Positions 10,686-24,875 of a stretch of DNA of 64,000 nt are shown here, in pieces. The translations under genes and the position numbers were made by a program. The stretch's first letter is position 1, and every line of letters starts with the position of its first letter. Under the pieces are notes generated by a model that searched no databases, had not been told where the DNA came from, and was given only the letters and a program-made list of their open reading frames with translations. This stretch comes from Adenophora triphylla var. japonica (taxonomy: Eukaryota > Streptophyta > Magnoliopsida > Asterales > Campanulaceae). The stretch spans positions 1-64,000 of the forward strand of contig JAFEMH010007448.1 of NCBI GenBank assembly GCA_022495995.1. The letters are read 5' to 3'.

Positions 10686-12087
10686 TGGGTCAAATATATG
10701 TGGACTCGTAATTGCTTAATCCCAATCACTCAGCCTAGTTAGAGACCCCTAATTTAATTAGATTTTATTTTTGGATCTCTTACCGATGCTCTCCCGGTTA
10801 TTTCAAGATGTTACGCGGGATACTATCCTGGCTGGTGGGATCTCGGCTCGGTAATCGGCGGGAGTTAACTCTTTTCGGCAACATACTTCACCAGATAGGT
10901 GACTTATGTTTGGATGACTCCTTTCGCTTGAAATAAAATCTCGATCCTGGCGGTCACATCTCTATCTCTTTCATCGTACTTGTTTGCTAAAAGTAGTTAT
11001 ATTTTTCCGCCAACACCATTCTCGCCGCGGCATCGACACCAAGAGCCACTTTTAGCTCTACTTTGTCCTTTGTGTCCGTGCTGCCGCGGGTAACTTAGGT
11101 TGGGACAAAGGGGTTTTTACTCATTTGACTGCATAACAGCGTAAATGTCTTAATTCAAATCTCCCGCATTAATTACAAAGATATGGCATTAAATGATCCT
11201 CACCTACCAACCTCTTTCCGATTCTACTCCTTCAACGGCATCCTTAGTTCTTCTCTCCCTTCTCCCTCAAGTATATATAGAAGAAGACTTTCTTTGCATT
11301 AAAGAAGGTTGGTGATTGCATTCGAAGAAGAGTGTGCTTGAAGCATTGATTGTGTTCAAGTCTTCAAATCCATAAAATCATTAGACTTTATTAGGGATAT
11401 ACACTCGTGCACTTCTCAATCAACCTTGTAAGCATTCTCCAACAAGAGTCAATCATTAGAATGCATTGATCGAGATTCACGCACACACACCGACAGTGAG
11501 ATAAGTTTTAACTTGCCACTCAAAAACACACAGTCCGGATTCTTCATTTAAAGATCCATCGGTGAGATCCTTGTATCTCGGTCCTTGTAATCGGCAAGGC
11601 GGCACTTGTAATAGACTAGGATAAACCGATAGTAAACTTTTCCCAAAATCCAAGATCTCTCGGACCAATCTTAGTAGAAAGGGACGGTAAAGGCATTCAC
11701 GCGCGAACCTCTCCCAAATACTCCGCTGTCCTTTGTCTTTACTTTATTTTTCATCTTGCCAAGTAGTTCACTTCATCAAATCGGTCACGAGTTCATCTTG
11801 TTTGAATCATAAGTATTTCCCTAAACCAAACAAGTTGCTTCTGCATATATGAGTTTACATATAATACTTCTCAGTGTTTAAAAAAATCAAGCTCTCCCAA
11901 AAACAATTTCTGCTGATTTTGTGTGAGTTTCAAACTTAGTCACTAATATTCCGCCGGTTTGCTTCTTGATTATGCTTACAAACTTTACGATCGGTGACTA
12001 TGACCATTGAAGTATTTTAATTGCAAATTGCAAAAAGGCTATTCAACCCCCTCTAAGCCTATTTCCTCGCTCTATTGGGCCTCAACA
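10686..12087 (+). repeat. 5' LTR of the forward SIRE-type element
   Basis: About 1.4 kb, ending ...GGGCCTCAACA. It is homologous over its whole length to 23545-24875 and, reversed, to 35900-37228 and about 25030-26150. A TATA-like TATATATAG near 11273 is followed by transcript-leader-like sequence. Confidence 0.8.
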
Positions 12088-12088
12088 A

Positions 12089-12112
12089 TTAACGTACGTC
12101 GTAGCTTGACAT
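12089..12112 (+). other. Degenerate primer-binding site of the forward SIRE-type element
   Basis: ATTAACGTACGTCGTAGCTTG lies at the position where the reverse copy has ATTGGTATCAAAGCTTG. The primer site (initiator-Met tRNA type) is damaged in this copy. Confidence 0.6.
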
Positions 12113-12189
12113 TTTTGAAAGCAAATTTCCAAGCCTCACGGCTTGATTGCCGATACCATGGCGGGAAAAATTATGCGGTGTACGTTTAA

Positions 12190-14935
12190 CATCACTACCA
12201 TCACCGATGTTTGAACATCAATGAGTTTTGGTGTCTGGAAATCCCGAATGATAAAGTACATGAACTCCATAGATGGAACGATTAATGAAAGTGAGTGGAA
12301 GGTGGACACGATTACTCCCTTGAAAGTTCAAACCACCTACAAAACCTGAATACCTTCCAGCTCCCCTAAGCGCACATGCCGACGGCGACGATGAACAACA
12401 AACAGGATGTTCAAGATTACTTTGGAAACTCCTGGGTCGAAAAACCAAGAGATGAAATGGACCGACGAAGATCAAGTTAACCTACGCTCTCGATGGGAAA
12501 GCCACCACATTATCTCTTGTGGCTCTAGTACGACAACACAAAGACAAGCTCATTGACTCTGTGGTGTTACAGCACGGCACAAGAATGTCAGAGACAAGCT
12601 CCTTGAATACTTCGAAGGAGATGCACGCACTCAAGGACAACAGCTTTATGATGCTATCACGAGTTCGAATCCTTCAAAAAATCGAGACGGCGAATCACTC
12701 GTAACAAAGATATGATCGATTCTCAAGCATGAGGTAAGTAATCTTTCAGTGCTTCTCTTGGTAAAGTATATACTATGAAAGATCTCGAATATACGATTTG
12801 AAAGTGCTTTAGGAAGTATATATCATACTAAGGTTATCTCATGCTCTTAGAGAAGCTAGAGATTTAAAATACCACTTCTATTCAAAATATTGTATCTAGT
12901 CCTATTTTTATATGAGAGAGAACTACAAAAACTTAATATTCTCGACAAAAAAGGCTTCAAATGCATGTCTCTCTCACCTGCACTCCGCATATCTCAAATG
13001 CACTACTCCTTATCCTCCTATCGATCAATGCCAAAGCCCTTGCTTTGTGAGCAAAACCCTTGAAAACCCTCCCACGAGCCTCTTATGGAAGAAGAGGAAT
13101 TTGCCGCATTTAAGCCATGAAACTACCGAAAGTTCAAAAACTTCAAGAAAATGCAAAAGACACTGACAAAGAACCAAATCAAAATAAACCATTTACTACC
13201 TCCTCTTCATGAGAGCCATCAAAGCAACCATAAGTTTCCTTCTACCAAAGCACTCTGACCCGGAAAGAAGCAGAGAAAGGAGACTTGGTATGCTTTAACT
13301 GCGAAAACCCGGACATTTTGTGCATCCTAAGTGTCCCCAACCAAAATATAGACCAATATGTCGGGAAACAGTAAACCAAAAAGACATCCCAAAGTCTCGA
13401 AGGCTATGTTGCAGATGATGCAAAGACACGAGAAAGCTATGCCGGCCCGTGTGAACCGACTCGAGGAAAGGTGAAGTGGCGCCGCTATGATGACAATGAA
13501 GATGCCGATATAAGCTTTGTTGCCACCGGGATGCCGATGATGAAAATAGCACTAGACTTACCTACTCCTATTCACCGGAATGCTTCTCCTCCAAAGAACA
13601 TCTTCAAGAAGAGAAAGACCAAAGAAGACATTCATTTCAAGAAGTTAAAGTCAATGCAACTCAATCACTTATGGTTTCAAAAGTCATTCAAGTTGGAACC
13701 TCACTTTATGGATACAGTGTGGACCCATTGTCTCTCTCATGCAACCGAACCAAGTCCTCCTCCTACAATCCTCTCAAAGAAGCTTCATCAACTTTACCAA
13801 ACTTCCAAGTATTTCAAGAAATCTTGCCAAACCCATTTCATCCCTACCCAACTTTTCTCCCGAATCAAAAGATCACTCACCAAAAGAAACACGACCGACC
13901 CTCTTCCCTTGAGATATCTAAAGGCCGAGATGATAGGAGACCATGGATGAACTTTTTGTTGATTATGAAAAGTTGGAGTAGTGTTCAATAGAAATATTGA
14001 TTTATTTGATTTCTGGTTTAATCTCTCTTGAAAGAGAATCACTCAAAGCTGAACTTGATTCTTTGAAAACAAAATCCGAGGTGAATCCCTCGATTTCGGC
14101 TTCAAAGCGAAAACCTGGATCTCAAAAGCGAGCAAAAGTACACATAGCACAGATTAAAGATTTAGCTCAAAGAAAATGATTCTCTTATGAAAACCATTAA
14201 TACTTTTTCCAAACCTAACGCCGCTAAAATGGCAATTAATGCATGCCAAGCTATTCCTAAAAATGATCAACGCATACGGGATAGGTTTTGAAACCCGAAG
14301 CGGACAAGTGTACTAATGTCTCTGTGATCGAGAAAAAGGATAAGAAATTTGAGAACAAACCCGACACCTCATTGCATAAGGATACTAAGGCTGAAATATA
14401 ATGCTTGTATCAATGAAGTATCCTCACTACAAGGAAATGGAGAAATGCCGGTACGTACAAAAGTGGAATTAAGATTGCCGAGAATGAATTCATGCAGGAT
14501 GAAAGGATATTGAAAGTAAATGCATCGGCTTAAAGTACAGTGTTGCCGATCTTGATTCACTCGCACACTTGATGATCGGGGTCTCCCCCAAGGTGGTGAC
14601 TCGGCAAAGGCAAGCGAAAGGCAAGAAGGGCAAAACCAACACTTATAAAAGACCCATACGTTCGTACTGCTGGCCATTCTTCTATAAGCCTAATGATGCA
14701 AATGACTAAATCTAGTGGTGTCTTGCCGAGCTACTCGAGTCAATCGGCAAAGTGAAATGTGAAAAGCTGTTTGGATTATGGTCATCAGTGCTCATGAATG
14801 CCTCTTGAAAAGCCTCTCGGGACCCACGGTGGCAAAAGCCTCTAGTGGCGGCCGGATATAGGCTGCCAAGAGGAACTAACCTCTTGGACCCAAAAGATAA
14901 ATAAGGGGGACCATAAGCCATGCTTTTAACTTGCA
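12190..14935 (+). pseudogene. gag: SIRE-type gag (broken)
   Basis: Coding pieces in all three frames line up with the reverse copy (35850-33240). They include a capsid-like part (RDKLLEYFEGDARTQGQQLY sense near 12590), a first zinc knuckle (CFNCENPG..., about 13290, CxxC visible) and a second knuckle around 14770 (CENCLDYGH...HEC in the reverse copy). Pieces such as 13471-13950 are linker sequence. Numerous 1-4 bp indels and stops make it untranslatable as a whole. Confidence 0.6.
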
Positions 14936-14939
14936 GAAT

Positions 14940-16345
14940 GCTTTATGGCCTCGGCGATGCTGGCAAAGATGTATGGATTTTGGATAGTGGTGTTCGGGAG
15001 ACACATGACTCGGCCGTGCTTGAAGTCTCCCTTTCGTCTTGATATTGCTGATTCATCGTGTCCTCCGTAGTTTTTGAAGTGACAAGTGGTAGAGGTAAAA
15101 TAATTGGATGTGGTACCATCATTAGAGGTGTGCGATTCTTGTACGTAAGGTCTCTTTGGTGGATGGACTCAAACATAACCTTCTATCCATATCACAATTT
15201 CCTATTGTAGGAATGCAATGTGTATTTTCACTACTTCAAGTTGCTAACATAAAAGATATTGCCTCGAATGAAACTCTTTCACTCCTTTGCCAAAAGAAAA
15301 GGTAACATTTATGCGGTAGACTTAGGAGTGCTATTGCGGTGTTACTAATATTTGTTTCTTTGTAGCTAAGAACATCGGTGAGAACTCACGTGGCTATGGC
15401 ACAAGAGACTCAGTACCACTTAAATTTCAAATCAATATCCAAGCTTGCCGGTTCCGGATTGGCAACTGGTCTTCCAAAGTGTCTGCCGATCATGGGAAAG
15501 AAGTGCCGTAGAGCTTGCCGGTTGGGGAGAAAACAAACACAAATCCTCCTTTTCAGTCCAAGCCCCGCATGTCTACTTCTAGGTGCCTACAAACAATGTT
15601 ACACATGGATCTTTTTGGCCCCACAACCACGGCCCGGCCTTAGGGAAGTAGATATACCTCGGTCGTAGTAGATGATTATTCTCGATATACTTGGAGTGGA
15701 AGCTTTCGCCAGTTAAAGATGACACGTATCTTTGTTGCCGCCCAAGTTATTCCTGCATCGCTTGCTGCACTCGGAAGGAGAGCGATATACGTCGCATGAG
15801 ATCGAGACAATGGAACCGAATTTACAAATAACGGTATTGCTCGATATTGTGAAGACTGTGGTATAGACCATAATTTCTCTTGGTCGCTGCGTCACACTCT
15901 CAACAAAATGGTGTAGTTGAGAGAAAGAATAGGACGCTTATTGAAGCCGGTAAGACCATGATTTCCTCGAAGCAGGCTGCCGAAATATTTCTACGGGCGA
16001 AGCCATTCATACCGCCCTTTCCTTTCACTCGGAAACGGATCTCTCTATCAACAAATTCCATAATAAGACTCCTTATGAACTCACGGAGGAGCCTTCAGTA
16101 CCAAATATTGGATTCTTCAAAATTCTTGAGGTGCAAATGCTATGTGCTTTACAACGGAAGAGAAGCACCGAGGTAAATTTGATGAAAAAGGCTGATGAAG
16201 GCATTTTTATCGGCTACTCTAAACACGAGTAAGGCCTTTCGAGTTTTCAATAAGAAACTTTTGAAAATTGTTGAATCTGTTCATGTAACTTTTGATGAAT
16301 TTGATTTGTTAGAGTCCTGACCCTGCACTCCAAATAGTGCTAACC
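14940..16345 (+). pseudogene. pol: SIRE-type protease and integrase (broken)
   Basis: The protease active site reads WILDSG at about 14980-15000. The integrase core follows: MDLFGPTT (first Asp, about 15605), VVVDDYSRYTW (about 15665), DNGTEFTNNGIARY (second Asp, about 15810), and an NGVVERKNRTLIEAGKTM-like stretch (catalytic Glu, about 15910). An integrase/RT linker continues to 16345. Frames change repeatedly. Confidence 0.7.
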
Positions 16346-16839
16346 AATCTAGTGGTTTTGAGACAGGTGAATCTAGTTATACTAATCAATCGGCAGATAA
16401 TGCACAAGATCCTTTTTGTTGTTGCAGAAGATCCAGCTGACATCTTTCCATCCTCGGCAAGAAACCGTCCTGCCTGATAATCCTTCCAGACATCTCTGCT
16501 GCGCCGATAGCCATCTCCTGCCTCGATCCCCCTCATCCTATACCAATGAATCCTAGCCCAAATCCAATCTCTCTGTAATTCCATCCTCCCTATACCAAAT
16601 ATTCTCGATCAAATTCCAAATCCACTCAAAGTCCAAAACCCCTACTATCTCTCCTATTCCTTTAAATTTATCATCTTCAAAAATCTGCTGCTGATTCTCA
16701 ACCTCCTCTAGAATCCTTAAGACAAGAATCAGTAAGACAAGACCTTCCGAGAGAAGTTAGACCTCATCGTGACCACCCTCTTGAAAATGTCATTGGTGAT
16801 ATTTTGGACCCAAGTGTTTCTACCAGAAATCTAAACAAG

Positions 16840-18420
16840 GATTTTGATGAGAATCTCTTTTCTTCGGCTATGGGTGGTCTCTGATATTGAGCCTCAGAAG
16901 ACTGAAGAAGCCCTTGCTGATCCAAGCTGGAGTGGAAGCTATGCAAGAAGAGTTGAATCGCCTTTGAAAGATGTAAAGTCCGGGAACTACAGTACCGAGA
17001 CCTTCCTCCTCAGCAAGTCATTGGAGCTAAATGGGTATTCGAAATAAGTTGGATGAATCGGGAAAGATTCACAAGAAACAAAGCGAGATTAGTGGCCAAA
17101 GGATACCGGGTCAAGAAGGAAGGGATTGATTATGATCAAACTTTCGCACTTTAGCAAGATTAGAAGCGATAAGACTGCTTTCTTGCCTATACGCTTTCAT
17201 AAAGAATTCAAGCTATATCAAATGGACGTGAAAAGCGCATTCCTTAATGAGTGAACTTCAAGAAGCGGGTCTACGCGTTGAACAACCGCTGGGCTTTGAA
17301 GATCCTAAGAAACCAAATCATGTCTACCGATTGAAGAAAGCTCTCTATGGCTTCAAGCAAGCTCCTAGGGCCTCTCCTGTACGAAACCCCGTCCAAATTT
17401 CTACTCAGGTGACTGGCGTGGGATTTACAAGAGGAAAGATCGATACAACTCTATTTGTTACCAAGCACACGCGGTCATTCATTTGTTTGTTCAAATATAT
17501 GTGGACGACATCATCTTTGGTTCCACAAATGAAGCTCTATGCAAAAGATTTGAAAAAGCTACATGCAAAGCAAGTTCGAAATGAGTATGATGGGTGAGCT
17601 TACCTATTTCCTTGGTCTACAAGTGAAGAAACCAATGAAGGAATTTTTATACATCAAGCCAAATACACCAAGGAACTAATCAAAGAAATTTGGTTTTGAT
17701 AATGCTCACCCTCAAAGCACCTCCTATGGCGACAAACGTGCATCTTGGACAGAAAGACGAATCCCAAGCAAGAAAGTGGACGCTGACTCTTTACGAGAGG
17801 AATGATTGGTTCACTTGCTCTACATCTAATGTAGACTACGTAATGGGATATTATGTTTTTGCCGTTTTGTGTCTGCGCTGCATTTCAAGCGATCCTAGAG
17901 AATCCCATGCGCAAGCCGTGAAAAGAATTATCAAATATCTAAGTGGCACTTTGCTAATCTTGGTCTATGGTATGCCGCGAGATTCTTCATTCAATCTTAC
18001 TCGGTTGCTCAGTATGCCGACTGTCTTGCCGCTTGCCGAGTTTACACGAGGAAGAGCACCCGTGGAACTTGCCAGTTTCTTGGTGAGAGGCTAGTTTCTT
18101 GGTCTTGCAAAAAGCAAACGAAGCTGACCTCAACTTCCACATGGCCCAGAGGCGGGAATACATTCTTTGCCGGTTTAAGAATTTCGCTGCAATCTCGAGA
18201 TTCCTATGGATGAAGCAACAATTAGTAGACTATGAGATTCCTCCTCAAGTCTCCGCCCACCCATCATGTGGACAATCGATGCCGCCATCTCCGTCTCAAA
18301 CAATCCGTGAATGCAAACTCCAAAACAAAGTTACACATTGACATAAAATACCATTTCTTGAAAGATCATGTTGAGAAAGGCAATCGTTGTCTTCTTTGAA
18401 AGTTCATCTACTACACGACT
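16840..18420 (+). pseudogene. pol: SIRE-type reverse transcriptase and RNase H (broken)
   Basis: Motifs in order: IDYDQTF (about 17125), [10 protein letters not shown] (about 17220), [18 protein letters not shown] (about 17280), ALYGFKQAPRA (about 17340), a DD site with frameshift near 17505, [10 protein letters not shown] (about 17595). RNase H then starts near 17880 (SSDPRESHAQAVKRIIKYL) and ends around 18330. The copy at 31194-30523 shows the same domain nearly intact, so these frameshifts are specific to this copy. Confidence 0.75.
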
Positions 18421-21400
18421 TTCGTAGAGCCGAGTATCTTGACAAAGCCTCTTGATCGAAGAGATTTGAATTCCTTAGGAGTGAGTCGGGTGTTATTGGT
18501 TACTCAAAGTTGATGCCTTACATCTTGGCCGGAAATCGCTAGGCCCGCCTTTTCTTGATACGTATGCCTGGTCATTGACGATTGATATTTCGCCGATTGC
18601 TTTTCGATGCTCTTTCCTGCCGATATTCCTAGAAAGTAGTTGGGCAGGTTGCCGGCTATCTATGTCTCCCATCGCCGAAGCTCCTCTTTAAATGAAAAGC
18701 CGAGTCCCACATCGGACCTATCAAATCAAGGACAGTTGGTCGCACTTCTCCTCTCGACACGTGTGTGTACCCGCCATTTCGAAAATCGTGTCAAATGATT
18801 TATTCCAATTAATTTTGTGGATAAGTCTCGGGTAATACCGTATCATTTTAAATCCTAAACGGCTTATAGTAATCATTTCTTAACTCCGCACCAAATTCGG
18901 CGCTTTAAATGGAGGCTGCTTGCCTGCACGCTTTTTCAATGAAAATGAACGAGTTTCGTCTTTTGAAAATCCTTTTCAAATAAAACCGTTCCCTCCAAAC
19001 TCCATGTTAACATATTTAAGCAAAGCTTACTCTTTGAAAAACCTTTTCACATTCTCATCAAAATTCTATCTTGCTATCTCAAGTCTCCATTTCTCAAACT
19101 TCTTCTTTGAATCCTGTAAGTCCATTTTAATATTTCTCAAAGAGATCCGAGTTCTAACATTGGTTTATTGTGTTTGAGTTTGTTTGATTGTTGAGATTTT
19201 TTGCAGGAATCATGAGTAATTTGAAAAGGATATCTAAGTGGAGGTTACATAGACTTAAGCTTCTTCGATGATGTCACTTTGATGACGGACAATTTCTCGA
19301 GAAATCTCTTGATCGAGACTCCTTTACTCGTTCTTCCCTTTCGACTCCTTCGATAATTTTGGAGTTTATATTGATTCCGTCAGAGGGGAGTTCTTCGCAA
19401 ATTACGTCGTTGAATATTCCGATGAAGATGATCCCGAATCCTTCTCGGCCATTTCTTCTCACATTCAAGCTACGTGTGTTCCAATCTCATCACCCCGAAA
19501 GTATATCCTCCATCTTTCCAAACCTAGAAATTCCGGCCCTAATTCTATGGATGCTTCGGATCTGGATGATGCCGGAATCTTATTAGAGGAAAGCTAATCT
19601 TTAGTCCAAGACTCGGTGGAGACAAGCATTTTAAGGTTGATTATGCTAGGGAAGATTCTTCGCTTTGATTGAAATTATTGTGATGCATGTCTAATTTGCC
19701 GATCTCGGCTTCGCATAAAATATGCCATATTGCGATCTTCGGTTTGAGGCATTCATGCAATAGTGCTAAGTAAGATAAATTTCAGGCGGGTGTGGATTCT
19801 CATTTTTAGAGCTGGACAAGCTCAAGCAGCCGGGAAGTATCACTGTCGATAGGCAAAAAAGGAAAGGATTTTCCGACAAAGGAGTGTCTATACTAATTGG
19901 TTGTCAAGGTGGATAACTCGAGAGGTAACTCTGCCAGAAGTTCTTTGGCGACCCCAATGCTACCAAGATTTCAAAACTCAATTTGAAGCACCACGGTGAA
20001 GGTGCAAATTGGAGAAAGGATTAGCGAGACAGTCTATTTAGTGGAGCTCTATTCCTGTTATTAGAAGTTGCCGCTCTTCTTGAAAGTTGGCTAACCGCCG
20101 TTTCGCGCTGAGAAAGAGAAGAAGAAGAAATCAAAAGAAACCATCCCTAGCCCCTGCTAGTTCAAAGCCTTCGGATTATCTCACCGCCTCCTCATCCCAC
20201 TTTATTCGTTCTTTGGGCAGCATGCTACAAGAGGGCGCGAAATCGGCCCACTCCATTCCTGCTTTGCCCATCCTCTCTTTGAACCTAAGAAAAGAACCGT
20301 CATGCCTCCACATCTTACGCCAAATCATCCAAGAAATCAAAGTCTCACATGTCTTGCCAAAGCTCCGAGAATCCTTTGTTATCCCTCCTTCGATCCTCTT
20401 AGAGTCGGAAAAACTTTATTTCTTGAATCCGGTTCTTGATGAGGCCTCTCTTACTCCCCAAACCATTTTCGGAAAGGTCGCACTAAATCGCCCGAGGAAA
20501 TCAATCAAGAAATTTCTGAAAGGTAAGAAGGATGATTTGAGCAAGATTGTAAGGAGAGAGGAATTCCATTAAGCAACTCCCTTTTATTATCTTATCCTAA
20601 CCTTCCTGACATTCGGCATGCATTGCCTCATCCTGGAGTAGCCATTTAGAACTAAAGTCCCCGAAAATGTGCTCCCATCAAGAACCCCACCTTTCACATC
20701 TATTTCAATAACCCTTGGTCCATGATCAAGAACAAGATTGCTCTAAGCAAGCGGGTATTTCCGATTGACCATCTCCACGGCCATTCATTAGAAGACTTTC
20801 TTCCTGGCCCATGAAGGAACGTAGAAAGATATCTTTGTACTGCTTGGACTATTGGTCGACTATGTTGATAGATCAAGACTCGGACTTGAATGAGAATTTT
20901 GCCGAGAAGTTTCCTCCGCTCTCCAAATATCAAAATCTCTTAAGAATGTGGTTGATCTTTGAATTTCAGCAACCGACTACTTTTGATCTTTTTTTTTTTT
21001 TTTTTTTTTTTTTTTGCCTCTCCTGCGGAACCAAGCTCTATCTTTTTTTCGTGGATCGAATAAGGCAAGATCTCGATGGTCATCTTCGTTTTTTGGATTG
21101 CATATGCCTCTGTCTACAAAACTCGGTTTTGATTTTTGAAGAGAATGATCCCTGTCGGCTAGGGAAGAGAGTGAAAATGATGAAGGCGGGGATTCAAGTA
21201 TTACGATCTTTGAGACTCGACCGAGAGGTGCTCTTGCCACCGGTTGTGAAAATGTTTTGAAGACTCTTTCGGGGAGCTCATTTACCTATTACGAAGAAGC
21301 ATTGAAAAGGAAAGAAGGAAATGCTTACGATGTGAATCTTTGAATCAAGCAATGGGCTTGATAAAGTTCCTCCTGGCTGATTCCTCAAGTGACACTATTG

Positions 21401-23544
21401 AATCCGGCGGAACTATCTCCCGATGATGATCAACGGTTTATTAGCAACGTAGCCTTCGAAGAGAAGACTCCTTGTCCCGATGCTCATTCCGGCCCATCCC
21501 TAACCACCTGCTCCATCTACACCTATGGTAGTCACTGTGAGTCTTTCTTAAGTCGATCAAGCTCCCATCTTCATTGATATTTCTGTGAACCATTTCAAGA
21601 GGTTGTTGAGTTGGGAGGAGGAGCTATCTCGGAACTACGATATTGCTGGCGATCTTCGGACTCGGGAAGTTGATAATGCACTTCTCTGCAATTGTTGTCA
21701 CATGACCACTGTTCCAGCACTTATTCATCAAGGCTACATCTTGATCTCTTGGTCCATGATGAATCTCTCACATTCTTCACATTCTTTGATGAGAATGGCA
21801 GAGATGAAATTGACTAGGAAGACTATGATGAGATCACATTGATCTTTGAAGAAGATACCTCGCACTCCGTCACAGTACAGCTCACTACTTGATGGTTTGT
21901 AGGTTGATGATGTGCTCAAATTGGTATACCACCCTCAAGTCTATTCCAAAGGACTTTCTTAAGTAATCCTCTATTCCCTCCTCGCCCGAAACTTAAATGG
22001 AGATCTGCATTACAAAGATTGTAGAAAAATTCCTTCAAAAATTACTGTTCCTACGAGGGTTCTACCGGCGTGCCTCCTATTCTGCCTGAAATGGAACAAG
22101 GATATCAAGCATGGCAAGAAGAAAACTCCTGCTTTGTTTCTCATGCCAAAGTCAAATCTCTCCCTCCGGCTAGCTTGACCAACAGCTCCATAAGAATTCG
22201 AGGTGAAATCTCTGTCCTTACGGTGAATCTCCTATTGACAGAGTTTGCGTCTATTACTTTGGTGGAATGATGAGCGGGCGCTTAGTGATTAATGATCACG
22301 TGGTGGAAGCCCTTAGCTATTCCCCTTATTATTTTTCTTTGTTGGTGTTTGGAAGATGGTGTATCGGTATGCCACAGCCATAACCCTACCTCTCTATGCT
22401 TCCGAGACCATTTCGGCAAGATCATTGCAGTGGACAGGCGAGAATTCTAGAGTCTTGGCATCGCCCAGGAGATATCTGGCTGAGATGGAAGAGCTTTTCG
22501 AACTTCGTGCTTGCTGCAAGATGTCCTTGGAAAATAATGGTCAAATGTTTGCTGAAGTCTCCCCATTATAATCCATCCAGATTTCCCTCTCACCTTGAAC
22601 CCCTTTGTTCCAAGATCTTGATGTCCACATTGATTATCGGCACAGTCCATTCCTCCTTCCTTCACAGGTACCTCGATCCTCCACCCGTTTATACTACGTT
22701 TGGCTGCTTTGCCCACGATAAGCATGGTCATCTTTACGAAGCCTGACCAACCCGCTCTTAGAGGTGACATTGGAGATTTGGGGATGTTTTAGAATTAGAG
22801 TGAAGAAGTTAAAGGATTTGTTGCTTAAGTCCATTCGGGGAGGAGGAGTTAGCAAACGGGAATCGCATCGAAGTCTCGGCCAAAGTTTACGCATCCTATT
22901 TCCCTAGCCCTGCGGCGGACCTCGGACCTCTTCTCTCGGTAATCTTAGTCTTTGCTGATTTTGATCGGCTCGGTGATCTGCCAGACGGCTCCACCCCGGA
23001 GTTCGGGAAAGTGGTGCTTGATGTTAGGAATCGGGATCGCACCGTGAGGAGTTGGAGTGGCTAGGAAATTTCTTGGAAGTAGGATTCTTTCTTTGATGGT
23101 AAGACTTCTTTAGAAGCCTTTCGAAGATTGCAAAAGCTTGAAGGGAAAAATGAAGTGCTAGTGGAGCGTTACAAGGCTAGCAAGAAGAGGAAAATTTGAA
23201 AATTTGACTTGAGCCAAGAAGCTGAAAAGATCAAGCTGATTCCTCCTCTGTTTGATCCTGGCGATCTTATGGCGTCTTGCGATCCTGCTGATCCTGCTTG
23301 ATTATTGTTTGTCTCGTAACTTGATATTATAAAGATATCCTTGTGAAGCCCCAAAAACAATCTTTCTTTTTCGACAATTTGGTTTTTGACTTTATGGTTT
23401 TTTTGCTTAATATCTATCCCAGCCTTTCTTACACGGGAACCTTATTAGTCATCTTTTCGGTATCACTTTATCTTTTATCTATTCGTATCCTCTTAAGTGA
23501 TTATTTGTTTGTAGGTGATTGTACTTAAGCAATTAGGAGGAGAT
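18421..23544 (+). other. Extra 3' segment of the forward SIRE-type element (env-like position)
   Basis: About 5.1 kb lies between RNase H and the 3' LTR. SIRE-lineage elements such as soybean SIRE1 carry an env-like ORF at this place. Here no intact ORF exists. The longest pieces are 20087-20572 (161 codons, very basic start with a run of Arg) and 20811-21260 (149 codons, interrupted by a poly-T run at about 20988-21015). I cannot recognise a family and see no convincing signal peptide or fusion-type segment. A polypurine stretch (TTAGGAGGAGA) precedes the 3' LTR at 23534-23544. Confidence 0.55.
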
Positions 23545-24875
23545 TGTTGGGTCAAAATATATGTGGACTCGGAATTGCTTAATCATTCCAATCACTCGGC
23601 TAGTTAGAGACCTGAGCCCAATTAGATTTTATTTTGGATCTCTTACGATGCTCTCCCGATTATTTCGGCATGTTACGCGAGATCTTATCCTGGCTGGTAG
23701 GATCTGCACAGTAATCGGCGGGAGTTAACTCTTACCAACCAACATACTTGACGGATAGGTGACTTATGTTTGGATGACTCCTTTCGTTTGAAATAAAATC
23801 TCGATCCTTGTGATCGCATCTCTATCTCTTTCATCGTACTTGTTTGCTAAAAGTAGTTATATTTTCCTATGCCAACACCATTACGCAGTGCTTGACACAA
23901 GAGCCACTTTTAGCTCTACTTTGTCCTTTGTCTGCTGCTGCGAGGTATAGGTTGGGACAAAGGGGTTTTTATTTTGTACAAATAGCTTCAATGTCTTATT
24001 CAAGTCTCCCGCATTAATTACAAAAGATATGGCATTAAATGATCCTCACCTACCAACCTCTTTCCGATTCTACCCTTCAACGGCATCCTTGGTTCTTCTC
24101 TCCCTATGTACTCAAGTATATATAGAGAAGACTTAACGTATTAAAGAAGGTTGGTGATTGCATTGAAGAAGAGTGTGCTTGAAGCATTGATTGTGTTCAA
24201 GTCTTGAATCCATAAAATCATTAGACTTTATTAGGGATATACACTGCGTGCACTTCTCAATCAACCTTGTAAGCATTCTCAAACAAGACAATTCATTAGA
24301 ATGCATTGATTGAGATTCACACACACACTGAGTGAGATAAGTTTAACTTGCCACTCGAAAACACACAGTCGAGTTCTTCATTTAAAGATCCATCGGTAGA
24401 TCCTTGTATTCGAGTCCTTGTAATCGGCAAGGCGCGCACTTGTAATAGACTAGGATAAGTGATAGTAAGCTTTTCCCAAAATCCAAGATCGTAATCTTGG
24501 TAGAGGACGTAGCGGCATTCTGTTGTGAACCTCTCCAATGCGTGTCCTTGTCTTTACTTTATTTTCATCTTGCCAGTAGTTCGCCGTAGTCGAGCAGGTT
24601 AAATCTTCTTGAATCATAAGTATTTCCCTAAATAAAACAAGTTGCTGTTTGCATATATGATTTACATAAATACTTTGTGTTTAAAATCAAGCTCTAAACA
24701 ATTTCTTGCTTTGATTTTGTGTGAGTTGAACTTAGTCGCTAATATTCCCATTTGTGCTTCTTGATTATCTTACAACTTTCGATCGAGTGACTATGACCGT
24801 TGGAAGTATTTTAATTAAAATTGCAAAATTATTCACACCCCCTCTAGCCTATTTCCTGCGCCTGTGGAGCTAACG
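23545..24875 (+). repeat. 3' LTR of the forward SIRE-type element
   Basis: Begins TGTTGGGTCAAAATATATGTG. It is homologous to 10686-12087 with many short indels and ends at a degraded CTAACG around 24875. It abuts Tat/Ogre-like pol sequence. Confidence 0.8.

Larger units (their letters stand above)
10686..24875 (+). mobile_element. SIRE/Sirevirus-type Ty1/copia element, forward copy
   Basis: LTR (10686-12087), gag, protease, integrase, reverse transcriptase and RNase H in copia order, a long extra 3' segment, then a second LTR (23545-24875). The LTR ends are TGTTGGGTC... and ...CCTAACA-like. The first copy has lost its first three bases. The SIRE assignment rests on the polymerase motif context ([12 protein letters not shown], clearest in the reverse copy), large size, two gag zinc knuckles and a long post-RNase H region. 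The element is broken by many small indels. Its target was the pol of the Tat/Ogre element. Confidence 0.8.

Noticed and set aside
20977..21240. Minus-strand ORF with a poly-Lys end
   Set aside because: The lysines come from a poly-T run on the plus strand inside the SIRE-type 3' segment; no gene support.
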